Shown here piece by piece: positions 25,085 through 33,559 of a stretch of DNA of 47,577 nt. Origin of the DNA: CAZDQL01 sp964507325 (lineage in GTDB: Bacteria; Planctomycetota; UBA1135; GCA-002686595); the NCBI GenBank assembly GCA_964507325.1, contig CAZDQL010000049.1, positions 1 through 47,577 of the forward strand, in the 5' to 3' direction. A model generated the notes under the pieces. It worked only from the letters and a program-made list of their open reading frames with translations. It searched no databases and was not told the origin of the DNA. The position numbers were made by a program, and so were the translations under genes. Positions within the stretch are counted from its first letter, which is position 1; each line of letters begins with the position of its first letter.

Positions 25085-27022
25085 CTACTCCAACGGCCAG
25101 GTGTCGGTGCGGAAGGAGGACGCGGGCAGGCCCGCTCCGTTGAAGAGGGTGCCCTCGTCGGTGGTGCCCCAGCAGTAGCGCACGGCGACCGGATCCGGGA
25201 CCGCCTCCGAACGCACCAGCAGCGCCTCGCCGTCGAGGCGCGCCTGGGCCGGGTGGAAGACGCGGTCGGCCCCCGCGACGGTGAAGCAGCGCGGTCCTCC
25301 CTCGGCGGCGTGGAGCCCCTCGGCGCAGTCGAAGCGCAGGTGCACGCTGGCGCCCGCGACGGTCATCGAGCGGTAGCGGGGACCGGACGTGACGACGTCC
25401 TGGCCGTAGTCCTGCGCCAACGCCCAGCGCGCCAGACGCTTGCCCACGTCCATTTTGTTGCGCGGGTGGATGTCCTTCACGTCGCCGATGTCCATCGTCA
25501 CCGCCATGCCGGTGGCGGGCAGCTCGAGGGTCATCGCCTGCGCCTCGCGCAGGGCGGCGAGCTGGCCGGTGTCCCCCCGGTAGTGGAAGGGAGCGAGCTG
25601 CACGAAGTAGAAGGAGAGCTCCTGCCCCCAGCACCTGCGCCAGTCCCGGATCAGGCTCGGGAAGAGGCGCCGGTACTGCACGGCCTGGGCGCGGTTCGAC
25701 TCCCCCTGGTACCAGATCACGCCGCGGATCCCGAAGGGGACGATGGGCGCGATCATCCCGTTGTGAAGCGCCGTCACAGTGTGCTGGTTGAACCAACTGC
25801 GGGCCGGGAAGTGCCCCAGGTCCCCGATCGCCAGGCCGGGGCGCGCTCGCCAGGTCCCGGCCAGCTCGACCCCTCCCTCCTCCATGTCGGAGGGGCACAG
25901 GCGCATTTGGGCTCCGAGCCCGATCGCACCTGCGCCGCCGGTGTCCACGCAACAGACGGCGATCGCGTTGGACTCTCCGGGCCGCACCGCCTGCGCGGGA
26001 ATCGCGTAGCGGCGGGGAGCCTGCCAGCGCCCCTCCACGCGGGTCGCGGCCACGGGTCGACCGTTGAAGTAGGTCAGGTCCATGTCGTCGATCGGACCCA
26101 GCTCGAGCACCAGCTCCCGGCCCGTCCAATCGGCGGGGACGACCACCGTGCGCCGATACCACATGCACCCGTCGAAGTCCCCGAAGCCGAAGTCGGAGAA
26201 GCGGCCGGGCAGCGTCGCCTCCTTCCAAGCGCCATCGTCCAGCTCGGGCGCCATCCACTGCTCGCGCTGGCCCGCGTCCGCTGCTTCGAGCTTGCGCCAC
26301 CACTGACGCCGTAATTCGTCCTGGGAATCCGCGTTCCCGGCGGCGAGCGCCCGATCGATCTGCTCGAACTGCGGGGTGAACTCCGCGAAGTCCGCCAGCC
26401 CCGCGCGGCTGGTCCAGGCCTCCGCCCGCGTGCCGCCCCAGTTCGACCCGATCAAGCCCACCGGCACGTCGAGCTCGGCCTGCAGCTCGCGCCCGAAGTA
26501 GTAGGCCACGGCGCTGAACCCCGCGGCGCTCTCCGGAGTGACCGGTGTCCAGTGGCCCTCCACGTCCTCCTTCGGCTCCATGGCGATGGCGTGGGCGACG
26601 TCGAAGGTGCGCAGGCGCGGGTGGCGCGCCGCGGCGATCTCGCGCTCGGGGTCGGCGCTGGCGCGCAGGGGCCACTCCATGTTCGACTGCCCGGAGGCGA
26701 GCCAGACCTCGCCGATCAGGACGTCCTCGAAGACGAGCTCGTTGCGACCCGTGACGGTGAGCGTGTGGGGTCCCCCCGCGGCCGGGGTGGGGATGCGCAC
26801 CTGCCAACGCCCGTCCTTGCCGGTCACGGTGGAGCGCCCCTCGGCGTTCCAGGAGCCTCGCACGGTCACGGGCTCGCCGACCTCCCCCCAGCCCCAGACC
26901 GCCACCTCGGTCTGGCGCTGTAGGACCATCTGGTCGCCGAAGATCGCGGCGCAGCGCACGTCGGCGAGGCCGGGAGCGGTGAGGGGAAGGGCCAGGAGCA
27001 GGAGCGGGATGGGGCGTGCCAT
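25085..27022 (-). CDS. Sialate O-acetylesterase (SASA family)
   Basis: 645-aa exported SGNH-type esterase that removes O-acetyl groups from sialic acid or similar acetylated sugars. A signal peptide (PLLLLALPLTAPGLA) precedes an N-terminal beta domain. The nucleophile is S113 in LASGQSNMEWPL. GSNWGGTRAEAW and the distal IRGVIWYQGESN complete the SGNH block pattern. A jelly-roll insertion (about 215-320, REQWMAPELDDGAWKEATLPG) is usual in the planctomycete and Bacteroidota members, and a beta domain ends the protein. It stands alone, convergent with the FG-GAP gene and divergent from the CPBP gene. A polysaccharide-degradation role is inferred from family and neighbouring sulfatases. Confidence 0.88.
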   Translation of the reverse strand: MARPIPLLLLALPLTAPGLADVRCAAIFGDQMVLQRQTEVAVWGWGEVGEPVTVRGSWNAEGRSTVTGKDGRWQVRIPTPAAGGPHTLTVTGRNELVFEDVLIGEVWLASGQSNMEWPLRASADPEREIAAARHPRLRTFDVAHAIAMEPKEDVEGHWTPVTPESAAGFSAVAYYFGRELQAELDVPVGLIGSNWGGTRAEAWTSRAGLADFAEFTPQFEQIDRALAAGNADSQDELRRQWWRKLEAADAGQREQWMAPELDDGAWKEATLPGRFSDFGFGDFDGCMWYRRTVVVPADWTGRELVLELGPIDDMDLTYFNGRPVAATRVEGRWQAPRRYAIPAQAVRPGESNAIAVCCVDTGGAGAIGLGAQMRLCPSDMEEGGVELAGTWRARPGLAIGDLGHFPARSWFNQHTVTALHNGMIAPIVPFGIRGVIWYQGESNRAQAVQYRRLFPSLIRDWRRCWGQELSFYFVQLAPFHYRGDTGQLAALREAQAMTLELPATGMAVTMDIGDVKDIHPRNKMDVGKRLARWALAQDYGQDVVTSGPRYRSMTVAGASVHLRFDCAEGLHAAEGGPRCFTVAGADRVFHPAQARLDGEALLVRSEAVPDPVAVRYCWGTTDEGTLFNGAGLPASSFRTDTWPLE

Positions 27023-27126
27023 GCGATTACGCTACCCGAAGTCGCGTCGCGCGGCGAACGGAGGCCGCCGGGGAGTCCTGGGGCTGCGTCGACACCGCGG
27101 TCATCGAGCTGCTAGCCTGCTGAGAC

Positions 27127-27831
27127 GTGGACCCGGCCTGGTTCGACCACCTCTTCGCCCTGCTGCTCTTGGTCCTGTGGCCCGCCTACGTCGCGCGCCA
27201 CGGCCGGGAGGCGCTCGCCGAGCTGACCGACGCCGCCGACCGCCGGAGGCTCTTCCTCTTCAACGCCGCCGGGCAGTGGATGCACGTCCTGCTGCTCGGC
27301 GCCTGGTGGGCCTGGAGGGAGCGCCCCTGGGGCGACCTGGGTCTCGGGCTCGAGTTCGGCTGGGGTTTCTGGATCAGCGCCGCCGCGTCCGCGGCGATCG
27401 TGGCGCACCAGCTGCGCGCGCTGAGGCGTGTGCGTCGCGATGCCCGCCTCCAGGCCCGGGTGATGGAGCAGGTGGCCCACCTCTTGCCGATGATGCCGCG
27501 CGACCGCCGCGAGCTGCGCCTCTTCGACGGCCTCTCGATGACCGCCGGCTTCTGCGAGGAGATCGCCTACCGGGGCTTCCTGCTCTGGTACCTGGGCGCG
27601 TGGCTCTCCACCTGGAGCGCGGTGGTGATCGCGGCGCTGGCCTTCGGCGTCGTGCACCTCTACGAGGGCCCCTCCAATGCGGCGCGCGTGGCCGCCGCGG
27701 CGCTGGTGGCGGCGGCGCTCTACCTGCTCTCGGGGTCCCTGTGGATCCCCATGGCGCTGCACGCCGTTTTCGACATGCTGCAGGTGCGCCAAGTGACGGC
27801 GGCCCTCAGGGGTACGGAGCCGAGGCAGTAG
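27127..27831 (+). CDS. CPBP family intramembrane metalloprotease
   Basis: 234-aa polytopic membrane protein of the Rce1/CAAX-protease-like ABI family. The three motifs are present: E144-E145 and R149 (CEEIAYRGFLL), H177 in FGVVHL, and H212 with D216 in HAVFD. About six hydrophobic helices are visible. GTG 27127 is the start. In bacteria these proteases serve in bacteriocin maturation or immunity and other roles; nothing here specifies a target. It is followed after 14 bp by yciB, likely one transcript. Confidence 0.85.
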   Translation: MDPAWFDHLFALLLLVLWPAYVARHGREALAELTDAADRRRLFLFNAAGQWMHVLLLGAWWAWRERPWGDLGLGLEFGWGFWISAAASAAIVAHQLRALRRVRRDARLQARVMEQVAHLLPMMPRDRRELRLFDGLSMTAGFCEEIAYRGFLLWYLGAWLSTWSAVVIAALAFGVVHLYEGPSNAARVAAAALVAAALYLLSGSLWIPMALHAVFDMLQVRQVTAALRGTEPRQ

Positions 27832-27845
27832 GGTAGGCTCTCCCG

Positions 27846-28439
27846 ATGCCCCCCCCGGAATCCCGGTCCGAATCTCCCCTGGTGAAGCTCGTCATCGAGC
27901 TGGGTCCCCTGATCGTCTTCTTCGTGGTCCAGCGCACGCGCGACATCTTCTGGGCCACGGGGTTCTTCATGGTGGCGATGGTCGCGTCGCTCGTCGCCTC
28001 GCGCCGGCTGCAGGGGCGCTGGCCCGCGATGCCGCTGATCACGGCGGTCTTCGTGCTCGTCTTGGGGGGGCTGACCCTGGCCCTGCAGGACCAGACCTTC
28101 ATGTACGTCAAGCCCACCCTGACGAACAGCCTCTTCGCCCTGATCCTGCTCGGGGGCATGGCCTGCGGGCGGCTCTTCCTGAAGGTGGTCTTCGAGGAGG
28201 CCTTCCAGCTCGAGGAGGCGGGCTGGCGCGCCCTGACGGTGCGCTTCGGGTTCTTCTTCGTCTTCCTGGCGGGGCTGAACGAGGTCGTCTGGCGCAACTT
28301 CAGCGAGAACTTCTGGGTCGGCTTCAAGGTCTTCGGGATCATGCCCCTGACGCTCCTCTTCATGCTGCTGCAGGCGCCGCTCCTCAAGCGCTACTCGCTG
28401 CAGCCGGAGGGGGCCGAGGGCGAGGAGGAGGCCGGGTAG
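27846..28439 (+). CDS. yciB: Intracellular septation protein A-like (YciB)
   Basis: 197-aa inner-membrane protein with five TM helices. VKLVIELGPLIVFFVVQRTRDIFWATGFFM and GLTLALQDQTFMYVKPTLTNSLFALILLGG are family hallmarks. GLNEVVWRNFSENFWVGFKVFGIMPLTLLF is the conserved C-terminal part. The family supports envelope integrity and septation in gamma-proteobacteria. The gene trails the CPBP protease and is convergent with the sulfatase-like gene (7 bp between stops). Confidence 0.88.
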   Translation: MPPPESRSESPLVKLVIELGPLIVFFVVQRTRDIFWATGFFMVAMVASLVASRRLQGRWPAMPLITAVFVLVLGGLTLALQDQTFMYVKPTLTNSLFALILLGGMACGRLFLKVVFEEAFQLEEAGWRALTVRFGFFFVFLAGLNEVVWRNFSENFWVGFKVFGIMPLTLLFMLLQAPLLKRYSLQPEGAEGEEEAG

Positions 28440-28446
28440 GGGCGCC

Positions 28447-30588
28447 CTACTCCTCCTCCTCCGACTCCGACTCCGACTCCGACCCCGCGTACCCCATCCC
28501 CCTCAACTCGGCGCGCTCCGCGGCGCTGGTTTCGCGCCCCACCGCCCAGTCGCGCGGTCGTGCGGCGGCCAGGAACGCCTCCAGCTCGCGGCGCAGGTCG
28601 GCGGCGCGTTCGCTGCCCTCTGCGATGCGGTCCCGTTGGCAGTCCCGGTCCGTCGCCAGGTCGAAGAGCTCCTCCTGGCCCGCCTCCACCGCGGCACGCC
28701 CCCCCTTGCGCTCCCGGTCGAGCAGATGGCGCACCAGGAGCCACCCCTCCCGCTCCACCGAGACCCCTTGGCCGGAGCGCGCCAGGGCGAAGCGCGGAGC
28801 TTCCCGCTGCTCCGGATCCTCGAACGCCGCCAGCAGGTTGCGGCCCGGGAAAGGGGCACTGTGCAGCCCGGCCAGGTCCAGCAGGGTGCGGCCCAGGTCG
28901 GTGTTCTCCGCCGCCACGTCGCTGCGCACGCCCCGCGGCACCCCCGGGCCGGCGAGGATCAGGGGCACGTGCAGGTTGACGAGATCCAGGTCGAGGTGGT
29001 CGAAGACCCCGTCCTCGATCCCCAGGCGCTCGCCGTGGTCCGCCGTGAAGGCGATCCAGGCGCGCGCGAGCCGCGGCTCGGCCAGGACCGGCTCCAGGCG
29101 CCGATCCAGGTGATCGACCTCGGCCCGGTAGAGGGCGGCCAGGTGCTCGAGGTCGCGCACCCCACGCGCCCAGCCGGGGACGAGGGGGGGCTTGGGAAGG
29201 GCGGGGTCGGCGGGGTTCCGGGCGGGATCCCAGTAGCGGTCGCGCAGGTGCCCGGGCGGCGAGTACGGGGCGTGGGCGTCGAAGAGGTGCAGCCACAGGA
29301 ACGCCGGGCGCCCCGCCACCTCGGCCAGGGCGGCCACCACGTGGGCCGGCGCGTCGAAGTGCTCCGCCTCCCCCACCCCGGGCGCCGCGAAGAGCGCGAA
29401 CCCCTGCCCCAGGCCGCTGCGCTCCGGACCGAGGTGGCTGGCGCTGACCGCCGCCGCGGTCGCCCAGCCGGCGGCGTGGAAGGCCTCCGCCAGGGTCGCC
29501 GCCCGCTCGGCGAGGGCGGTGCGGTTGTCGACGATGCCGTGGTCGCGGGGGTGCACGCCGGTCAGGAGGGTGACGTGGGAGGGATTGGTGATGTTGGTGA
29601 CGCTGCGCGCGTCGTCGAAGGCGAGCCCGCGGGCGGCGAGCGCGTCGAGGGTGGGAGTCGCCACGTCGACCCCCAACCCGGCGCGACCCAGGTGGTCGCC
29701 GCGGTGGGTGTCGGAGGTGATCAGGAGCACCGTGGGCGGATCCTCGACGGGGACGGTGAGCGCCTCCACCGCGAGGGCGGCCGCCAGGGGCGCGTCGCCG
29801 GGGGCGTGCAGGACGAAGCGCACGGTAGCGGGACCCGATCCCAGGTCGGCGAGGTCGACGCGGGAGGTGCTCCAGGGGAGGTCGGGCTCGATGGGGAGCT
29901 CCAGCGAGCGTCGACTCGCGGACCCCTCCAGCTCCAGCGCCACGCTCGCCGCTCGACCCTCGCCGTGGGGCAGGGCCAGCGCGAGGCGCAGCTCCTCACC
30001 CCCCCTCAGGGTGACGCGGGCCCGCAAGGGACGCCCCGCGAAGAGGCCCCGCGCCCGGCGCGTCACGCGCCCCCAGGTGACCGGGACGGCCCCGGCCTGC
30101 GGCGGGGGCACGTACGCGGGTTGGGGGAGGTCGAACCACGACACCTCCTCCACGACCACGCGGGCGGTGCCCGGGCCGAAGAAGAGCAGGAGCTCGTCGG
30201 CGGTCCCGGCCGCGCCACTGGGAACCTCCAGGGAGAGGCGCGCCGGTCCGGGCTCCAGCGCGGGCACCTGGAGGATCGCGAGGGCCACGCCCTCGCGGAA
30301 GAACGCCACCCGGGGGCGCAGCCGCTCCGCGACCTCGAGCGCCAGGTCGACCCGGTCGATGCGCCCCACGTCGAAGGGTCCGGGCAGGACCAAGCGCCGG
30401 TCGGGCCCCGACGGACCGGGGGCCAGCTCCTCGCCCGCCCTGCGGCCGAGCGGCACCTCTCGCCACTCGCTGGCGAGCTCCTCCACCGGATCGAAGCGCA
30501 GCTCGAGCGGCCCCTGCCCTTCGCCCGGCGGGCGACCACACGCAGAGAGCAATCCCAGGCACAGGGTGGCGAAGAAGGGCGCCCGCAT
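28447..30588 (-). CDS. Sulfatase-superfamily lipoprotein without the formylglycine Cys
   Basis: 713-aa lipoprotein: MRAPFFATLCLGLLSACG gives a lipobox LSAC. The first 350 residues are two beta-sandwich-like domains. The alkaline-phosphatase/sulfatase fold then starts at PTVLLITSDTHRGDHLG. The nucleophile motif reads TNPSHVTLLTG, so the CxPSR Cys is Thr and the Arg is His. Metal ligands appear later in FTADHGERLG. A Thr nucleophile suggests phosphodiesterase or phosphotransfer chemistry rather than classical sulfatase action. The C-terminus ends GYAGSESESESEEEE, an acidic repeat tail from a GACTCC-type hexamer run. ATG 30588 is 24 bp from the divergent ATG 30613. Confidence 0.8.
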   Translation of the reverse strand: MRAPFFATLCLGLLSACGRPPGEGQGPLELRFDPVEELASEWREVPLGRRAGEELAPGPSGPDRRLVLPGPFDVGRIDRVDLALEVAERLRPRVAFFREGVALAILQVPALEPGPARLSLEVPSGAAGTADELLLFFGPGTARVVVEEVSWFDLPQPAYVPPPQAGAVPVTWGRVTRRARGLFAGRPLRARVTLRGGEELRLALALPHGEGRAASVALELEGSASRRSLELPIEPDLPWSTSRVDLADLGSGPATVRFVLHAPGDAPLAAALAVEALTVPVEDPPTVLLITSDTHRGDHLGRAGLGVDVATPTLDALAARGLAFDDARSVTNITNPSHVTLLTGVHPRDHGIVDNRTALAERAATLAEAFHAAGWATAAAVSASHLGPERSGLGQGFALFAAPGVGEAEHFDAPAHVVAALAEVAGRPAFLWLHLFDAHAPYSPPGHLRDRYWDPARNPADPALPKPPLVPGWARGVRDLEHLAALYRAEVDHLDRRLEPVLAEPRLARAWIAFTADHGERLGIEDGVFDHLDLDLVNLHVPLILAGPGVPRGVRSDVAAENTDLGRTLLDLAGLHSAPFPGRNLLAAFEDPEQREAPRFALARSGQGVSVEREGWLLVRHLLDRERKGGRAAVEAGQEELFDLATDRDCQRDRIAEGSERAADLRRELEAFLAAARPRDWAVGRETSAAERAELRGMGYAGSESESESEEEE
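28450..28485. repeat. Short hexanucleotide repeat coding an acidic tail
   Basis: On the plus strand GACTCC units and CTC/TCC triplets repeat at the 3' end of the sulfatase-like gene. On the coding strand they read as Ser-Glu pairs then a Glu run. Repeat-number change here would lengthen or shorten the tail in frame, since the unit is a multiple of three. Confidence 0.7.
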
Positions 30589-30612
30589 CGGATCGACTAT
30601 ACTCCCCCCGTC

Positions 30613-30954
30613 ATGGCCGATCCGGTCGTCATCGCCCAGTCGGGGCACAAGGCCCTGCTCGAGCTGCGCAAGGTCCTCGCCCGCGAGGAGATCCCGGCGG
30701 AGATCGTGCGCCCCCCCGACTCCAATCCCAACACCTGAGGCGCCACCCTCTGGCTCGCGGTCGCGGGCGAGGACGCCGAGCGCGCGGCGCTGACGTTGCG
30801 CGCCCACGAGCGGACGCGGATGAGCGCGGAGGAGCGCGCCGCCGCCGACGCCACGATCGACCTGGACGCCGAGGAGTCCGGCTGCCCCGCCTGCGGGGGG
30901 ACGATCCCCCAGGGCGCCCGCCAGTGCCCCGAGTGCGGCCTGGTCTTCGGGTGA
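30613..30954 (+). CDS. Candidate selenoprotein: DUF2007-like domain plus zinc ribbon, in-frame TGA at codon 42
   Basis: One frame runs from ATG 30613 to TGA 30952-30954, interrupted only by TGA at 30736-30738 (codon 42). Read through, it gives 113 residues. An N-terminal alpha-beta domain (VVIAQSGHKALLELRKVL, EIPAEIVRPP, then LWLAVAGEDAERAALTL) resembles DUF2007-type signal-transducing domains. A helical linker and an intact zinc ribbon C91, C94, C105, C108 follow. Both halves look coding: the second keeps frame, composition and motif, and its stop overlaps the next start (GTGA). The residue at the TGA lies in a loop after PPDSNPNT, a likely redox or metal site. Selenocysteine is inferred; a nonsense mutation is the alternative. 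No selenocysteine machinery lies in the window. Confidence 0.65.
30739..30777 (+). promoter_or_regulatory. SECIS-like hairpin directly after the in-frame TGA
   Basis: Starting at the base after TGA, GGCG (30739-30742) can pair with CGCC (30774-30777). An upper 5-bp stem CTCGC (30754-30758) / GCGAG (30767-30771) closes an 8-nt loop GGTCGCGG. GGUC at the 5' side of the apical loop, 20 nt after the UGA, matches the known layout of bacterial SECIS elements (18 nt in E. coli fdhF). The internal loop between the stems is asymmetric, and GC-rich DNA folds easily, so this needs comparison across homologues. Confidence 0.5.
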
Positions 30955-31889
30955 GGGAGCCCCAGGAGCCCCCGGGAGTGCTTCCCGATCCCCGCGCCCC
31001 GGTCGAGGTCTTCCGCGCTCGGACGCGCAAGGAGGTCCTCGAGCGCGCCCTGGTGCTGCAGGCGCGCGGGATCCCCCACCGCATCCTCCAGCGACGGGGG
31101 GGGAGCTTCCTGGTCGTCGCCGCGGCGGACGCGGAGGCGGCCTACGAAGAGCTCTCCGACTACGGCGAGGAGAACGTCAATTGGCCTCCCCCCCGGGTGG
31201 AGCCGCCGCTGCGCTCCAAGGGCGTGGTGGGCGCGGCCCTCTACGCGCTGACGATCATCGCCCTGCACCCGATCGGTCAGCAAGGGCTCCTGGGATGGAA
31301 CTGGTGGGAGTCGGGGAAGCTGGTCGCGGGGCGCGTGACCGCCGGCGAGCTGGAGCGCGTCTTCACCGCGCTGACCCTGCACGGCGGAATCGGCCACCTG
31401 ATCGGCAACGTGATCTTCGGCTGCACCTTCGCCGTGCTCGCCTCCCACACCATGGGCGCGGGGCTGACCTGGCTCTGCACCGTCCTGGCCGGTGCGCTCG
31501 GCAACCTCCTCAACGCCTGGGTCCAGGACCCGAGCCACAGCGCCATCGGCGCCTCCACCGCGGTCTTCGGCTGCCTGGGGCTCCTGATGACCTACGAGTG
31601 GATCCGCCGCCAGGACCTGGACCTGCCGCGCATGCGCCGGGTGGCGCCCCTGATGGCGGGGGTGGCCCTGCTCGGCTACCTGGGTACGGGAGGCGGCGAC
31701 GCGACCTCCGCCGTGGCCTCTCGCACCGACGTGGTCGCCCACCTGACGGGGCTGGTCAGCGGCGCGGCACTCGGCATCGTGGTGGGCTTGACGCGAGCGC
31801 CGGAGCGGTTGGGGTCGAGGGCCCAACGGGCGGCGGGCATCCTGGCCGCGGCGCTGGTGGCGTCGAGCTGGGTCGTGGCGTTGAGTTGA
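30951..31889 (+). CDS. Rhomboid family intramembrane serine protease
   Basis: 312-aa membrane protease. An N-terminal soluble domain of about 65 residues (PVEVFRARTRKEVLERALVLQARGIPHRIL, FLVVAAADAEAAYEEL) is DUF2007-like and resembles the first domain of the preceding gene. The six-TM rhomboid core follows with HGGIGHLIGN (144-153), catalytic S202 in GASTAVFG and H264 in DVVAHLTGL. The start GTG 30951 overlaps the previous stop. Ranking of starts: GTG 30951, then GTG 30978. The shared N-terminal module suggests the two proteins work in the same regulatory step, for example targeting or substrate recognition. Confidence 0.85.
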   Translation: MREPQEPPGVLPDPRAPVEVFRARTRKEVLERALVLQARGIPHRILQRRGGSFLVVAAADAEAAYEELSDYGEENVNWPPPRVEPPLRSKGVVGAALYALTIIALHPIGQQGLLGWNWWESGKLVAGRVTAGELERVFTALTLHGGIGHLIGNVIFGCTFAVLASHTMGAGLTWLCTVLAGALGNLLNAWVQDPSHSAIGASTAVFGCLGLLMTYEWIRRQDLDLPRMRRVAPLMAGVALLGYLGTGGGDATSAVASRTDVVAHLTGLVSGAALGIVVGLTRAPERLGSRAQRAAGILAAALVASSWVVALS

Positions 31890-31902
31890 GGGTCGCCCCC
31901 CC

Positions 31903-33492
31903 TCACCCCCCGATCCGCAACAGCTCCCCCCCCGAGCCCTGCGCCAGATCGTCGAGGGTGCCGTCGCCGCGGGTGCCGACCAGCACGCAGTGGATGCGCA
32001 CGCGCGCTTGCTCCTGGATGCGCTCGAGCAGGGGCTTCACCCAGCCTCGTCCCTCCGCCGTCTCCCCGTCGCAGAGCACGATGATCGTGTCCGCCTCGAG
32101 GCGGTCCACGTCGAAGCGGCCCGCCACGTCCAGGCGCAGGGACAGCTCGACCGCGGGGCGCAGGTTGGTGTCCCCGTCCGGCTCGCGCCGCAGCAGCGAG
32201 GCGCGGGCACGGCTCAGGTTCGAGGGCGTGGCGGCCAACAGCTTGGCGCTCGAGCGGTAGGGCCGGTCGCTGAAGAGGATCACGTTGAAGCGCGTCTGGG
32301 GCCCGGTGGCCTGCAGGAAGCGCGTCATCTGCTCCACCGCCTCCACGTAGCGGGTGTGCCCCGACGTCCCCCACTCCGTCGCCATCGAGCCGGAGATGTC
32401 GATCACGAAGGTCACCTGGTCGGTCACCGGTCGCAGGCCGAAGAAGGCCGCCCGGGTCCGCGGGCGCTGCTCTTCACCGGCGCCGTCCTCCACGGCGATC
32501 TCCACCCGCCCTTCGCGCACCGCCAACCACCAGGTGACCCACTGGTCGGGATTGGAGCCGAGGGAGCGGCCGGAGATGCGTCGCAGCTCGCCGACGATGT
32601 CGGCGATGGTGCGCAGGGCTCCTCGGCCGGCGCGCTCGCGGCGCTTCCAGGTGGAGAGGGCCTCGATCAGGATCGGCACCGCTTGCTCGGGGACCAATCC
32701 GCGCATGATCTCGATCGCCCGACCGGCTTCGCGCCAGTCGGTCGAGAGCAGGGAGTGGCGCAACCGCTCCCGCAGCTGATCCGCGGCGCGCTCCCCCAGC
32801 GGTTCGTCGCTCCCCTGGATGCGCGCGAGGAGCAGGGTGTAGGGATGCCGCGCACCGGCGCGGTCGTAGGTCTTGCCCACCAACCCCACCAGGAAGCGAT
32901 CGACCAACGGGTCGGGCCAGCCGGTCAGGGCGTCGACGGCCGCCGGCCAGAGGGGGTCCTCCGGGCGATGGCCGACGGTCAAGAGGGCCAGCTTGGCGCG
33001 CTCGAGCCGCCGCTCGACGCAGACGTCGATGGCGGCGAGGCGCCGCTCGAGGGGCTGGGAGCTCTGCAGGAGGACCTCGTCGGTCAACCAGGAGGCGAGC
33101 CGCTCGCCCTCTGCGTCCCGTCCGTCGAGCAGCTCCTCGAAAGCGGCGCGTGCCCGGCGGCGCACGCGCTGCGCCGCGCCGCGCCCCTCGAAGTCGGAGC
33201 GGGTCGGGAGCTCCTCGATCCCCCACCCCGCCAGGTCGAGGAGCACGCCCGCCGCGGCGGTCAGCCGCACCCCCGGCAGGGGCGCGCCGTCGACGATGTC
33301 GGCCAGGAGGGCGGAGTACTCCCCCATCGCCTCGGGCCAGAGAGCCCCCTGGCGATCCCAGCGGCCGTACCAGCGCTGCAGGCCCTTGCAGGGATCGCCC
33401 TCCCGCTCCGGGACCTGGAAGGCGGCGGTGAGGGGCAGGAGGAGGAGGAGGAGGAGGCGATTTCGCACGGGCGCAGCTCGCGGGGCACCCAC
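31903..33492 (-). CDS. Secreted VWA-domain protein
   Basis: 529 aa with a signal peptide (NRLLLLLLLPLTAAF). The middle (about 60-320) is all-helical and HEAT-like (AVPILIEAL, IVGELRRISG). The von Willebrand factor A domain starts near 355 with FVIDISGSM, a complete DxSxS MIDAS motif, and continues through DGDTNLRPAVELS and IVLCDGETAEG. Such planctomycete proteins are periplasmic or surface metal-dependent adhesion or assembly factors of unknown role. ATG 33492 is used; GTG 33468 just before the hydrophobic core is possible. It diverges from a second VWA protein across 67 bp. Confidence 0.8.
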   Translation of the reverse strand: MGAPRAAPVRNRLLLLLLLPLTAAFQVPEREGDPCKGLQRWYGRWDRQGALWPEAMGEYSALLADIVDGAPLPGVRLTAAAGVLLDLAGWGIEELPTRSDFEGRGAAQRVRRRARAAFEELLDGRDAEGERLASWLTDEVLLQSSQPLERRLAAIDVCVERRLERAKLALLTVGHRPEDPLWPAAVDALTGWPDPLVDRFLVGLVGKTYDRAGARHPYTLLLARIQGSDEPLGERAADQLRERLRHSLLSTDWREAGRAIEIMRGLVPEQAVPILIEALSTWKRRERAGRGALRTIADIVGELRRISGRSLGSNPDQWVTWWLAVREGRVEIAVEDGAGEEQRPRTRAAFFGLRPVTDQVTFVIDISGSMATEWGTSGHTRYVEAVEQMTRFLQATGPQTRFNVILFSDRPYRSSAKLLAATPSNLSRARASLLRREPDGDTNLRPAVELSLRLDVAGRFDVDRLEADTIIVLCDGETAEGRGWVKPLLERIQEQARVRIHCVLVGTRGDGTLDDLAQGSGGELLRIGG

Positions 33493-33559
33493 CCTACCCG
33501 GGGGGCGGGGGGTAGAAACGCGGAGAATCGCCCAGGCGCGCTATCCTGGGCCACGAGCG

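Noticed and set aside
28636..30738. A 700-residue plus-strand frame antisense to the sulfatase-like gene that ends at the TGA of codon 42
   Set aside because: Only its last 42 codons, from ATG 30613, look like protein; the rest is antisense shadow of a well-supported gene.
30613..30738. The short gene ending at codon 41 as a complete tiny protein
   Set aside because: It would cut an alpha-beta domain in half, and the in-frame sequence after the TGA carries a zinc ribbon and overlaps the next start.
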